Assembly: GCF_005222695.1 (NCBI RefSeq)
Contig: NZ_STGG01000012.1
Location: 248,001-312,000, forward strand
DNA length: 64,000 nucleotides
Reading direction: 5' to 3'
From: Massilia sp. HP4
GTDB lineage: Bacteria; Pseudomonadota; Gammaproteobacteria; Burkholderiales; Burkholderiaceae_D
The position numbers and the translations under genes are program-made. The notes beneath the pieces are model-generated. The model made no database searches and had not been told where the DNA came from. It was given only the letters and a program-made list of their open reading frames with translations. Below, piece by piece: positions 7,143 to 16,165 of the stretch. Within the stretch, counting starts at the first letter, position 1. Each line of letters opens with the position of its first letter.

Positions 7143-9452
7143 ATGACGGCCCCGGTCTACCGCAGCCACCTCGGCGCGGCGCTGCTGCGCGGGACCGGCG
7201 CCCTCATCGCCGCTACGCAGCGCCAGCGCGGACTGGTCGTGGTGAACTATCACCGGGTGCTGGCCAAGCCCGATCCGATGCTGGAATCGGAACCCGACGT
7301 GGTCGCCTTCCGCTGGCAAATGGCCTTGCTGGCGCGCTGCTTCAACGTGCTGCCGCTGCATGACGCCCTGCGCGCGCTCGACCAAGGAACGCTGCCGCCG
7401 CGCGCGGTGTGCATCACCTTCGACGACGGCTACCGCTCGGTGCATGACCTGGCCCTGCCGGTGCTGCGCGAACTCGGCCTGCCCGCGACCGTGTTCGTCA
7501 CCAGCGGCTTCATCGGTCCCGATGTCAGGAATATGTGGAACGACCGCATCATCCATGCGCTGCACTCGATGCCTTACGCCACGCTCGACCTCGAGGACCT
7601 CGGCCTGGGCGTCTATTCGCTGGCCTCGATGCAGGGACGCCAGCAGACGATGGCCAGGATCATCGAAACCGTCAAATACCTGCCGCCCGAGGCGCGCCAT
7701 GCGCTGGTGGAACGGCTCGACCGCATGTGCGGCCGGGACCAGGATCCGCTGATGCTCACGCCGGCGATGCTGGCCGAGCTCGACCGCAGCGGCATCGAGA
7801 TCGGCGCGCACACGGTCTCGCATCCGATCCTGACCAGCCTGGACGACCAGGCCGCGCGGTTCGAGATTTCCGAGGGCAAGAAGCAGCTTGAAGCCATGCT
7901 CGGCAAACAAGTACGACTGTTCGCCTACCCCAACGGAAAGGTCGGCAAGGATTACGATGCGCGCCATGTCGAGATGGTGCGCGAAGCCGGCTTCACCGCC
8001 GCCTTCACCACCGCCATCGGCGCCGTCACTCGCGGCAAGGACCGCTTCCAGCTGCCGCGCAGCCGGCCCTGGGACCGCACGCCACTGGGCTTCGGCCTGC
8101 GCCTGCTGAGCTGGATCGCCCAGGGCGAACGGGCGGCGCCCGCAGTCACCACACACCAGGAAGACTCCATGCACAAGCGCGCACTCCTTATCGCGTTTCA
8201 TTTCCCGCCACAGGCAGGCAGCAGCGGCATCCAGCGTACCCTGAGCTTTTCCCGCAACCTGGACGCGCATGGCTGGGAGCCGATCGTCATGTCGGCCAAT
8301 CCGCGCGCCTATGCCAGGCAGAACCCGGCCCAGCTCGCCAGCGTGCCGCAGCGCCTGCTGGTCGAGCGTCCGTTCGCGCTCGACGCCAAGCTGCATCTCG
8401 GCTTCCGCGGCCGCTATCCAAGCCTGCTGGCCTTGCCCGACCGATGGAGCTCGTGGTGGTTCGGCGCTGTCCCGGCCGGGCTGCGCCTGGTGCGCCGCCA
8501 GCAGCCGCGCCTGATCTGGTCCACTTTCCCGATCGCCAGCGCGCACCTGATCGGCCTGACCCTGAAACGGCTGACCGGCTTGCCATGGGTAGCGGATTTC
8601 CGCGATCCGATGGTGCAGAGCTCCTACCCGGTTGGCAGGCTGCCGCGCGCCCTGTTCGCCTGGATCGAGCGCCAGACCATCGAACGCTGCAGCAAGGCGG
8701 TCTTCACTACCGAGAGCGCCCTGCAGTCCTACCGCACGCGTTTTCCGGGACAACCTGCCGACAAGTTCGTGGTCATCGAAAATGGCTATGATGAGGACAG
8801 CTTCGCCGGCGCCGGCCTGCACGCCGCGCCGTCCGCAGCCGCGCCAGGCGGGCCGCTGACCTTGCTGCATAGCGGCGTGCTGTATGACACCGGACGCGAT
8901 CCGTCGGCCTTCCTCGACGCCCTTTCCCGTCTCAAGCGCGCGGGAACGATCGACGGCGCCAGCCTGCGCGTGGTGCTGCGCGCACCCGGCAATGTCGAGG
9001 CGGTGACGGGACTGATCGAGCGCTACGGCGTGGCCGACATCGCCTGCGCCCTGCCGCCCGTACCCTATCAGGACGCCCTGCGCGAAATGCTGGCCGCGGA
9101 CGGCCTGTTGGTATTCCAGGGTACGCCCTTCAATTCCCAGCTCCCGGCGAAGGTCTATGAATACTTTCGTGCCCGCAAGCCGCTGTTTGGACTGGTCGAC
9201 CGTAACGGCGAGACCGCGCGCGTGCTGTCGGCTGCCGGCTTCACGGACCAGGCCGAGATCGGCGACGCCGAGCACATTGCCGGAGCGCTCGAGCGCTTCC
9301 TCGCCGCGGTGCGTTCGGGCGAAGCCCACGTCGCTACGCCCGAACTGATCGCGCGCTCATCGCGCGCACACCGCGCCCACCAATTGGCCGCCGTATTCGA
9401 CGAGATCCTCGAACCGGCCCCGCACAAACTCGACAAGCCCCATGTTGCATGA
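7143..9452 (+). CDS. Polysaccharide deacetylase fused in frame to a glycosyltransferase
   Basis: One open frame of 769 residues joins two enzymes that I would expect to be separate genes. Residues about 1-325 form a NodB-like deacetylase: TFDDGY at 92-97 holds the catalytic and metal aspartates, and HTVSH at 223-227 gives the metal histidines. From Met343 (MHKRALLIAFHFPP) begins a GT4-like glycosyltransferase with QAGSSGIQRT near its start and a C-terminal QLPAKVYEYFRA donor motif. There is no stop between them. A good internal ribosome site precedes Met343, so the second protein may also be made alone. The start at 7143 has GGAGGA at 7133-7138; the upstream ATG at 7017, overlapping the ligase stop, is possible but has a low-quality leader. 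Likely role: deacetylating and extending the exopolysaccharide. Confidence 0.85.
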   Translation: MTAPVYRSHLGAALLRGTGALIAATQRQRGLVVVNYHRVLAKPDPMLESEPDVVAFRWQMALLARCFNVLPLHDALRALDQGTLPPRAVCITFDDGYRSVHDLALPVLRELGLPATVFVTSGFIGPDVRNMWNDRIIHALHSMPYATLDLEDLGLGVYSLASMQGRQQTMARIIETVKYLPPEARHALVERLDRMCGRDQDPLMLTPAMLAELDRSGIEIGAHTVSHPILTSLDDQAARFEISEGKKQLEAMLGKQVRLFAYPNGKVGKDYDARHVEMVREAGFTAAFTTAIGAVTRGKDRFQLPRSRPWDRTPLGFGLRLLSWIAQGERAAPAVTTHQEDSMHKRALLIAFHFPPQAGSSGIQRTLSFSRNLDAHGWEPIVMSANPRAYARQNPAQLASVPQRLLVERPFALDAKLHLGFRGRYPSLLALPDRWSSWWFGAVPAGLRLVRRQQPRLIWSTFPIASAHLIGLTLKRLTGLPWVADFRDPMVQSSYPVGRLPRALFAWIERQTIERCSKAVFTTESALQSYRTRFPGQPADKFVVIENGYDEDSFAGAGLHAAPSAAAPGGPLTLLHSGVLYDTGRDPSAFLDALSRLKRAGTIDGASLRVVLRAPGNVEAVTGLIERYGVADIACALPPVPYQDALREMLAADGLLVFQGTPFNSQLPAKVYEYFRARKPLFGLVDRNGETARVLSAAGFTDQAEIGDAEHIAGALERFLAAVRSGEAHVATPELIARSSRAHRAHQLAAVFDEILEPAPHKLDKPHVA
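8158..8171 (+). promoter_or_regulatory. Internal ribosome binding site for the glycosyltransferase half
   Basis: AGGAAG at 8158-8163 lies five bases before ATG 8169, in the same frame as the deacetylase reading through it. This is the arrangement expected of a separate gene start, and suggests that the two domains were, or still are, initiated independently. Confidence 0.55.
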
Positions 9453-10365
9453 ACCAGGCGGCAGCCCGCTGCCGCGCATTACCATCGTCATCCCGACCAC
9501 CTGTGAACGCGAGCGCTGGACAACCCTCCGGCGCGCCATCGCCTGCGTGCTGGCCCAGACTGGCGTCGATGCCGACGTACTGGCGGTCGTCAACGGCCAG
9601 CGCTACGATGCCGACTGCCTGGCCGCGCTCCGGACCATGACCGGCGTCACGGTCCACTACCGCAGCGAAGGCAGCGCACCGCTGGCGCAGCTGGCCGGCC
9701 GCGAGCTGCTCGACAGTCCCTATTTCGGCTTCCTGGACGACGACGACGAATACCTGCCCGGAGCGCTGGCCGCCCGCGTCGCACCGATGCTGGACGATCC
9801 CGCGCTCGATTTCGTGGTGACCAACGGCTATCGCGCCGGGCCGGACGGGGACAGCCTCACCATCGGCAACGTTGCCGAAATCCGGCGCGACCCGCTGCTG
9901 GCGCTGTGTACCCAGAACTGGATGGGTTCCTGTTCCGGCCTGTTTCGTTCCGCCAGCGTCGGGCCGGCCTATTTTGCCGATCCGGCGCAATATATGGAAT
10001 GGACCTACCTGGCTTTCCGCCTGACCGCCCGGCTGTCGATGCGTTTCCTCGACCTGCCTACTTACCGGGTACACGACACCCCGCGCTCGCTGTCGAAGAG
10101 CAGCGCCTACCTGCGTAGCGAGCTGGACATCCTGCAGCGGGTACTGGTCCTGTCGCTGCCCGAGCATGCCGTGCAGCCGCTGCGGGTCAAGCTCGGGCGC
10201 GCCCTGCACACTGCCAGCGAACACAGCCGTGCTGCGGGCGACTTGCGTCTGGCCTGGAAATACCATCGCGCCAGCCTGGCCCTGCCCGGCGGCTGGCGCT
10301 ACCTGCTGTACTCGCGCAGGCTGGTGGGAGCCTGGATGCGCAAGCCATCCCCGGCCAGCACCTGA
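9442..10365 (+). CDS. GT2 family glycosyltransferase
   Basis: A 307-residue GT-A fold enzyme. The N-terminal part ITIVIPTTCERERW followed by a Rossmann-like segment and the acidic FLDDDDEYLPG motif (DXD-type metal and nucleotide-sugar binding) identifies family 2. The C-terminal ~80 residues are helical and Arg/Leu-rich, without a convincing membrane segment, so it is probably soluble or peripheral. It overlaps the preceding fused gene by 11 bases and the flippase follows after 24 bases, so it belongs to the same operon. The sugar specificity is not readable from sequence. Confidence 0.9.
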   Translation: MLHEPGGSPLPRITIVIPTTCERERWTTLRRAIACVLAQTGVDADVLAVVNGQRYDADCLAALRTMTGVTVHYRSEGSAPLAQLAGRELLDSPYFGFLDDDDEYLPGALAARVAPMLDDPALDFVVTNGYRAGPDGDSLTIGNVAEIRRDPLLALCTQNWMGSCSGLFRSASVGPAYFADPAQYMEWTYLAFRLTARLSMRFLDLPTYRVHDTPRSLSKSSAYLRSELDILQRVLVLSLPEHAVQPLRVKLGRALHTASEHSRAAGDLRLAWKYHRASLALPGGWRYLLYSRRLVGAWMRKPSPAST

Positions 10366-10389
10366 TCACCACTCACCACGATTGCAAGC

Positions 10390-11877
10390 ATGGACAATAT
10401 CGGCAAGCGCGTCAGCGCGGGCATATTCTGGATGGTCGGCGCCCGCCTGGTCGACCGTTTCATCGGCATCATCAGCACCCTGATCCTGGCACGCCTGCTG
10501 GTGCCTGGAGACTTTGGCCTGGTTGCCATGGCCACCGCCATCGGCGGCTTCCTCGACCTGCTCGGCGCATTCAGCTTCGACATGGCGCTGATCCAGAACC
10601 GCAAGGCCGAGCGCAAGCACTACGATACGGTCTGGACCTTCAACGTGATCTTCGGCCTGACCTGCGGACTGCTGCTGCTCGTACTGGCGGAGCCGGCGGC
10701 GGGTTTCTACAGCGAACCGCGCCTGACCACGGTCATGTACGTGCTGTCGATCTCGTATTTCGTCACCGCCTTTACCAACGTCGGCGTGGTGGCGTTCCGC
10801 AAGGACCTGACCTTCGACAAGGAATTCAAGTTCATCTTTGCCCGCCGTATCGCGACCTTCATCGTGACCGTCACCGGGGCCTGGCTCCTGCGTTCCTACT
10901 GGGCGCTTCTGGCCGGAATGACCGTTGGACGGATGATCTCGGTCATCATGAGCTATACCATGAACAGCTACCGACCGCGCCTGTCGCTGGCGGCCGCGCG
11001 TGAGTTGTTCGGCTTCTCAAAGTGGCTGCTCATTAATAACATGCTGTTCTTCTTGCAGCGCAACAGCTGCAACTTCATCATCGGCCGCATGTTCGGCGCC
11101 TCCCAACTGGGCATCTACACCGTGTCGCACGAGATCTCGATCCTGCCGTCGACCGAGCTGGTGGCGCCGATCAACCGGGTGATGTTTCCCGGCTTTTCGC
11201 GCATGAAAGGCATCGAGGAGGTGGCCCAGGCCTTTCTCAAGCTGACCGGCCTGATTGCGCTTACCGTGATGCCGCTCGGTATCGGCATTGCCGCGGTAGC
11301 GACGCCCCTGGTGCTAACCGCGCTGGGAGAAAAATGGATCGCGGCGATTCCCTTGATCCAGTTGCTCGCCATCCACGGCGCGCTGGCGGCCACCCAGGGC
11401 AATAACGGCGTCGTCTGGCTGGCGCTGGGCCATCCGCGCAAGACCACTTCCGCAGCCGCCTTGTTCGTCGCCGTACTACTGCCCGGCCTGTACCTGTTCA
11501 TGACGACCATCGGCGTGAACGGCGCCGGCTACGCCTACCTGGTGGCCCATGCCGTCACCGTGCCCTATACCATGACCGTGACGCGGCGCCTGCTCGGCTT
11601 CGGCTACGGGACGGTGCTCGCCGTGCTGTGGCGGCCGGCGTTGGGCGTGATCGTCATGTATGCGGCGGTCTACTGGGCAGACACACTGGTGCTGGCGCAT
11701 CCGCCGTTGTTGCGCCTGCTGTTCGACAGCCTGGCAGGCGCCGTGACCTATATCGTGGTGGTCCTGCTGGCCTGGCGCCTGGCGGGCATGCCTGCCGGCA
11801 GCGCCGAATGGTTCGTGCTCGAGCGCGTCATGCAGCGCCTGCGCGGCCTGCGGCGTCGTCCGACGCCGAAAACCTGA
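10390..11877 (+). CDS. Wzx-type lipopolysaccharide/oligosaccharide flippase
   Basis: A 495-residue MOP-superfamily flippase with about 12-14 hydrophobic segments. The N-terminus MDNIGKRVSAGIFWMVGARL is typical of Wzx/RfbX-like exporters, with VRDFGLVA-like spacing (VPGDFGLVAMATAIGGFLD) just after the first helix. It would move the undecaprenyl-linked repeat unit across the inner membrane for polymerisation by the Wzy-like protein. It is the last + strand gene of the first operon block; a MITE-like repeat begins 14 bases after its stop. The C-terminus carries an Arg-rich tail (RLRGLRRRP). Confidence 0.92.
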   Translation: MDNIGKRVSAGIFWMVGARLVDRFIGIISTLILARLLVPGDFGLVAMATAIGGFLDLLGAFSFDMALIQNRKAERKHYDTVWTFNVIFGLTCGLLLLVLAEPAAGFYSEPRLTTVMYVLSISYFVTAFTNVGVVAFRKDLTFDKEFKFIFARRIATFIVTVTGAWLLRSYWALLAGMTVGRMISVIMSYTMNSYRPRLSLAAARELFGFSKWLLINNMLFFLQRNSCNFIIGRMFGASQLGIYTVSHEISILPSTELVAPINRVMFPGFSRMKGIEEVAQAFLKLTGLIALTVMPLGIGIAAVATPLVLTALGEKWIAAIPLIQLLAIHGALAATQGNNGVVWLALGHPRKTTSAAALFVAVLLPGLYLFMTTIGVNGAGYAYLVAHAVTVPYTMTVTRRLLGFGYGTVLAVLWRPALGVIVMYAAVYWADTLVLAHPPLLRLLFDSLAGAVTYIVVVLLAWRLAGMPAGSAEWFVLERVMQRLRGLRRRPTPKT

Positions 11878-11891
11878 GCGCGCCAGGGCGC

Positions 11892-12053
11892 TAGTGTCCT
11901 GAATTGGAAGTTCGTTGAATAGTAAATGTGGCGAAATCGGCCCGAGACAAGGAGCAAAGCACAGCAAGGCCGGGGCCTTGCGCGCATTTGCGACGCAGTA
12001 TCGGGGCGATTCTCGCCGCATTTATTCAACGAATCTTCAATTCAGGACACTAG
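11892..12053. mobile_element. MITE-like inverted-repeat element (~162 bp)
   Basis: The left end TAGTGTCCTGAATTGGAAG... is matched by the right end ...CTTCAATTCAGGACACTA in inverted orientation. About 29 terminal bases per side match with few differences, and the similarity continues inward: AAATG(T/C)GGCGA in both arms, then related CGGCCCGA / CGGGGCGA segments. The centre has a small GGCC-rich hairpin (AAGGCCGGGGCCTT) and no coding capacity. The outer TA, and CTAG on both flanks, fit a TA target duplication as made by IS630/mariner-type elements; the transposase family is inference. The right end overlaps the last codon region of the minus-strand decarboxylase and provides its TAG stop. Confidence 0.75.
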
Positions 12054-13285
12054 ACCAGCACCTCGGCTGCCTGCGGGTGGCTGAGGAAACCTTCCGGGCT
12101 GGCCGAGCGGCCGTAGGCGCCGGACTGGAACACGACCACCAGGTCGCCCGGTGCGGCGTCCGGCAAGGCCATGCGCTCGGCCAGCAGGTCGAGCGGCGTG
12201 CAGAGGGGACCGACCACCGACACCTCGGCGCCTGCCGGCTGGTCCATGCGATTGCCGATCGCGACCGGATAATTCTTGCGGATCACTTGCCCGAAGTTGC
12301 CGGAAGCGGCCAGGTGGTGGTGCAGGCCACCGTCGGTCACCAGGAAGACCTGGCCGCGCGACACCTTGCGGTCGATGACGCGTGCGACGTAGATCCCGGC
12401 TTCGCCGACCAGGTAGCGGCCCAGTTCGACCGACAGGCGCGCCTGGGGCAACGCCGCAGCCAGCGCCGGTAACGCAGCATCGAGGGCGGCCCCGATCGGC
12501 GCCAGGTCGAGCGGCTGCTCGCCGGGAAAATACGGGATGCCGAAACCGCCGCCGATGTTCAGGATGCGCACCGGCGCCGGGCTGGCCGCGGCCAGCCGCA
12601 CGGCCAGTTCCAGCGTCTGGGCCTGGGCCTGCACGATGGCGTCCGCCTTCAGGCTCTGCGAGCCGCCGAAGATGTGAAAGCCCAGCACGTCCAGGCCGAG
12701 GCTGGCGGCAAGCGTCAGCACCCGTGGCGCATCCTCGGCGTCGATGCCGAACTGCTTGGCGCCCCCACCCATGCGCATGCCGGAACCCTTCAGCTCGAAT
12801 TCGGGATTGATGCGCAAGACCAGCCGCGGCGCGATTCCCAGCTCGGCGCCGAGGCGCGCCAGCACATGCAGTTCGCGCTCCGATTCCACGTGCACGCACA
12901 CGCCGGCGGCCAGCGCCTGCGCCAGTTCGGCGTCGCGCTTGCCGGGACCGGCGAAGCTGATGCGCGCCGGATCCAGGCCGGTATCGAGCGCAACCTTCAT
13001 CTCGCCGGCCGACGCGACGTCGATGCCGTCCACCAGCGCCGCCATGTGCTGCACCACAGCCGGCATCGGATTGGCCTTCATCGAATAGTGCAGGGCCACC
13101 GCCGGCGGCAGGTGGCGCCGTACTTCGGCCACGCGCGTCGTCAGCAGGTTGCGGTCGTAGGCATAGAATGGCGTGGCGCCCACCCGCTGCGCCAGGCGTG
13201 GCAGGGGAATGCCATTGACCTGCAGGCAGCCGTCAGCGACGGCGAACAGGGATTGCGGGGCGTGGACGGGCCGGATGCTGCTCAT
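12050..13285 (-). CDS. PLP-dependent decarboxylase, XrtA-associated (TIGR03099 type)
   Basis: A 411-residue fold-type III PLP enzyme of the ornithine/diaminopimelate decarboxylase group. The N-terminal alanine-racemase-like barrel carries the PLP lysine in LHYSMKANP, and the glycine-rich phosphate-binding run NIGGGFGIPYF follows. In exosortase A loci this enzyme accompanies an acyl-CoA ligase and ACP and probably makes an amine used in a polysaccharide or lipid modification; the substrate is unknown. The ATG at 13285 overlaps the ligase stop as ATGA. The TAG stop lies inside the terminal repeat of the MITE-like element, so the original C-terminus may have been slightly trimmed or extended, although the length is close to the family norm. 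Confidence 0.9.
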   Translation of the reverse strand: MSSIRPVHAPQSLFAVADGCLQVNGIPLPRLAQRVGATPFYAYDRNLLTTRVAEVRRHLPPAVALHYSMKANPMPAVVQHMAALVDGIDVASAGEMKVALDTGLDPARISFAGPGKRDAELAQALAAGVCVHVESERELHVLARLGAELGIAPRLVLRINPEFELKGSGMRMGGGAKQFGIDAEDAPRVLTLAASLGLDVLGFHIFGGSQSLKADAIVQAQAQTLELAVRLAAASPAPVRILNIGGGFGIPYFPGEQPLDLAPIGAALDAALPALAAALPQARLSVELGRYLVGEAGIYVARVIDRKVSRGQVFLVTDGGLHHHLAASGNFGQVIRKNYPVAIGNRMDQPAGAEVSVVGPLCTPLDLLAERMALPDAAPGDLVVVFQSGAYGRSASPEGFLSHPQAAEVLV

Positions 13286-14865
13286 GCAATGCTCCCAAAC
13301 AGGTTCAGGTAGGGTTGGCGCAACTGCTTGCGGTCGAGTTTGCCGTTCGGGTTGCGCGGGAAAGCCTGTCCGGCCAAAGCCAGGTGGGCCGGCACCATCC
13401 AGGCAGGCAGGCTGCGCCGGCAATGGGCCAGCAGCGCGGCCCCTTCCAGCCCGGGATCGTGCGGCAGCGCCAGCAACACCACGGCCTGGCCCAGCGCCGG
13501 ATGCGGCACGCCGAAGGCGACCGCTTCGGCCACCAGGCCACTGGCGTAGGCGGCCTCCTCGACCTCGGTGGGACTGACGCGGTAGCCCGAGACCTTGATC
13601 ATGTCGTCATCGCGCCCGATGAAATACAGGTAGCCCTCGTGGTCCATGCGTACCGTATCGCCCGACCAGACCGCCATCTCGGCCAGCGGCAGGCCCGGAT
13701 TCCGGCCAGGGGCCCGACGGAAGCGCTGGGCGGTCTTGTCCGGGTCGTTCCAGTAACCCTGCGCCACCAGCGCGCCGCGATGCACCAGTTCTCCCGGCTC
13801 GTCCGGCGCGCAAGGCGTGCCGTCGGGCCGCACCACCACTACTTCGGCATTCGGGATCGCCCGTCCGATCGAATCCGGACGCCGGTCCAGTTCGGCCGGC
13901 GGCAGGTAGGTCGAACGGAAGGCTTCGGTCAGGCCGTACATCAGGAACAGCTCGGCTTGCGGCAGCGCCTGTCTCAGCGCCTGGACGGCCGCGCGTGGCA
14001 AGGCGCCGCCAGAATTGGTCAGGTAACGCAGCGTGCAATCGCGTGGCCAGTCCAGTCCCATCAATTGCAGCCACAACGGCGGGACCGCCGCGAGTCCGGT
14101 GATGCGCTCGCGCGCCACCATGTCCACGATGTCCCTGGGGAACAGATAATTCATCAGGACCGCGGTCGCGCCAGCCAGGAACGCGCAGGTGAGCTGGCTG
14201 AGGCCATAGTCGAAGCTCAGTGGAAGCACCGCCAGCACCCGGTCGCCCGGCGCCAGGGCGAGATAGGACGCCACGCTGGCGGCGCCGGCCACCAGGTTGC
14301 GGTGCGACAGCACCACGCCCTTGGGCATGCCGGTGCTGCCCGAGGTATACAGGATGGCCGCCATGTCGGCGTCGATCGCGCGCCGCGCCGCCAGTTCGGC
14401 CGGCGCCGGACGGCGCTGGGACGCATCCCAGGCGCGAATGCGCTGGTCCGCGAATCCGGCCTGCGGCGCGGCGCCGGTCGCCAGCACGGTCGCCAGGGCG
14501 GGGCAGCCGTCAAGCGCATCCGCCAATTGGGCCAGGCGCTCGGGAGACGTGACCAGGCAGCGGACCTCGCAATCGGCCAGGATGTGCGCGACCTGGGACG
14601 GCTTGAGCTGGGGATTGAGCGGCACGAACACCGCTCCCGCCAGCGCGGCGCCGAACATCGCCGCTACATTCTCGACCCGCTTGTCGAGGTAGACGGCGAC
14701 CCGCTCGCCACGCGCGAGACCGGCGTCGATCAGGGCGCCGGCGGCGTGGGTGACGGCATCGGCCAGGCCCGCATAGTCGAGACGCCGCGCGCCATCGACC
14801 AGCGCTTCTGCGGCAGGAGTACGACGGGCGGAGTCGAAGATGAAATCGTGGATCAGGTCGGCCAT
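13282..14865 (-). CDS. Acyl-CoA ligase (AMP-forming), XrtA-associated (TIGR03098 type)
   Basis: A 527-residue ANL-superfamily enzyme that would activate a carboxylic acid as an acyl-adenylate and load it onto CoA or the nearby acyl carrier protein. The AMP-binding P-loop YTSGSTGMPKG, the LMYGLTEAF segment, the SGDTVRMD hinge aspartate and the C-terminal PNGKLDRK lysine motif are all visible. It is the first gene of a two-gene minus-strand operon with the decarboxylase, coupled by an ATGA overlap. It is transcribed away from the aminotransferase across a 115-bp divergent promoter region. The acyl substrate cannot be inferred from sequence alone. Confidence 0.92.
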   Translation of the reverse strand: MADLIHDFIFDSARRTPAAEALVDGARRLDYAGLADAVTHAAGALIDAGLARGERVAVYLDKRVENVAAMFGAALAGAVFVPLNPQLKPSQVAHILADCEVRCLVTSPERLAQLADALDGCPALATVLATGAAPQAGFADQRIRAWDASQRRPAPAELAARRAIDADMAAILYTSGSTGMPKGVVLSHRNLVAGAASVASYLALAPGDRVLAVLPLSFDYGLSQLTCAFLAGATAVLMNYLFPRDIVDMVARERITGLAAVPPLWLQLMGLDWPRDCTLRYLTNSGGALPRAAVQALRQALPQAELFLMYGLTEAFRSTYLPPAELDRRPDSIGRAIPNAEVVVVRPDGTPCAPDEPGELVHRGALVAQGYWNDPDKTAQRFRRAPGRNPGLPLAEMAVWSGDTVRMDHEGYLYFIGRDDDMIKVSGYRVSPTEVEEAAYASGLVAEAVAFGVPHPALGQAVVLLALPHDPGLEGAALLAHCRRSLPAWMVPAHLALAGQAFPRNPNGKLDRKQLRQPYLNLFGSIA

Positions 14866-14980
14866 GGCGAACGGGGTTGGAATGGAAAAGCGGTGAACCG
14901 CCGCAACCTGTCATCTTACCATTTCGCTACCGCACCGCACACGTCCCCACGCTTGGCGCGGCTTGGCATTATACTAAGCC
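14866..14980. promoter_or_regulatory. Divergent promoter region, ligase / aminotransferase
   Basis: The 115 bases separate two outward-reading operons. On + a TATACT -10-like box is at 14970-14975, only five bases before ATG 14981, which would give an almost leaderless transcript. If that box is used, GTG 15011 (VIPLAPVLS) is an alternative start. No convincing -35 was found. Confidence 0.35.
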
Positions 14981-16165
14981 ATGCTTGCCAACACGCATCT
15001 TCCCCGGCCCGTGATTCCCCTGGCGCCCGTCCTGTCGCTGGACTCCCTGCGCCGCGGCGCCGGCCCGCGCGCGGCCACCGTGCTCGATGCCGGAGAGGTG
15101 CGTCTCGTTACCAGCGGCCGGGTGGCGCTGGCGCTGGCGCTGCGTGAAATTGGCGTCGGGCCCGGCGACGAAGTGCTGCTGCCTGCGTATCACAGCGGCT
15201 CGATGGTGCCGCCGGTGCTGTGGAGGGGAGCGCTGCCGGTGTTCTATCGGGTGGCGCCGGATGCCCAGGCCGACCTGGCCGACCTGGCGGCCCGTATCGG
15301 ACCGCGCACCAGGGCGGTGATGGCGACCCACTTCTTTGGCTTCGCCCAGCCTCTGGCCGCCCTGCGCGCCCTGTGCGATGCCCACGGGCTCGCCTTGCTG
15401 GAGGACTGCGCCCACGCCCTCATTGGCGAGCATGACGGCCGCCCGCTGGGCGCCTGGGGCGACTACGCCGCGGCCAGCACCATGAAATTCCTACCGGTCT
15501 ACGAAGGCGGCGCCCTGGTCTCGGCGCGCCATTCGCTGGACGGCGTCGCACTGTATTCGGCCGGGGCAGCGTTCGAGATGAAGGCCGCGCTCAATACGCT
15601 GGAACGCGGTTTCGGCTACGGCCGCCTGGGCGCCCTGCGCGCCGCGCTGTGGCTGCCGCTGCGCGCCAAGGAAGGGCTATGGAACTCGCTCAAGCGCCGG
15701 CGTCCGGCCACGCCCCGGCTGGCGCCCGGCTCCTCCGACAGCAGCCTCGATCTCGATCCGCGCTGGACCGACAAGCGCGCGTCGCTGACCTCGCGCGCCA
15801 TCCTGCGCTGGTCGTCGCCGACGCGCATCGCGCAGCGCCGGCGCGCGCACTACCTGCGGCTGCAGGACGCCATCGCAGGCCTGCCGGGGGTGCGCCCGCT
15901 CCACCGCGAATTGCCGCAGTCCACTTGCCCCTGGCTGTTCCCGCTGCTGGCCAACGACCCGGACGCCCTGGCGCAACGCCTGGCGCGGGAGGGGGTTCCA
16001 CTGACCCGCTTCGGCCATCCGCTGGCGAGCGGCGTCGGTCCTTCCACCTGCGCCAATGCCGCTCGCCTAGCGCGCCATGTACTCGGCCTGCCCTGTCACC
16101 AGGAGTTGCGCGAGGACGAATTGCGCTGGCTGGTCGATGCCGTGCGCCGGGCGGTGCGCGCATGA
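14981..16165 (+). CDS. DegT/DnrJ/EryC1/StrS-type aminotransferase
   Basis: A 394-residue fold-type I PLP enzyme of the sugar aminotransferase group. Visible features are PAYHSGSMVPPVL near the cofactor phosphate site, LLEDCAHALIG (the PLP-ring Asp) and STMKFLPVYEGG, whose Lys would form the Schiff base. It probably aminates a keto-sugar or related carbonyl for the exopolysaccharide or its substituent. The middle (about 220-270) is Arg/Ser-rich and less conserved-looking. The start is uncertain: ATG 14981 is used, but GTG 15011 would better fit the -10-like box at 14970. It overlaps the next gene as ATGA. Confidence 0.88.
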   Translation: MLANTHLPRPVIPLAPVLSLDSLRRGAGPRAATVLDAGEVRLVTSGRVALALALREIGVGPGDEVLLPAYHSGSMVPPVLWRGALPVFYRVAPDAQADLADLAARIGPRTRAVMATHFFGFAQPLAALRALCDAHGLALLEDCAHALIGEHDGRPLGAWGDYAAASTMKFLPVYEGGALVSARHSLDGVALYSAGAAFEMKAALNTLERGFGYGRLGALRAALWLPLRAKEGLWNSLKRRRPATPRLAPGSSDSSLDLDPRWTDKRASLTSRAILRWSSPTRIAQRRRAHYLRLQDAIAGLPGVRPLHRELPQSTCPWLFPLLANDPDALAQRLAREGVPLTRFGHPLASGVGPSTCANAARLARHVLGLPCHQELREDELRWLVDAVRRAVRA

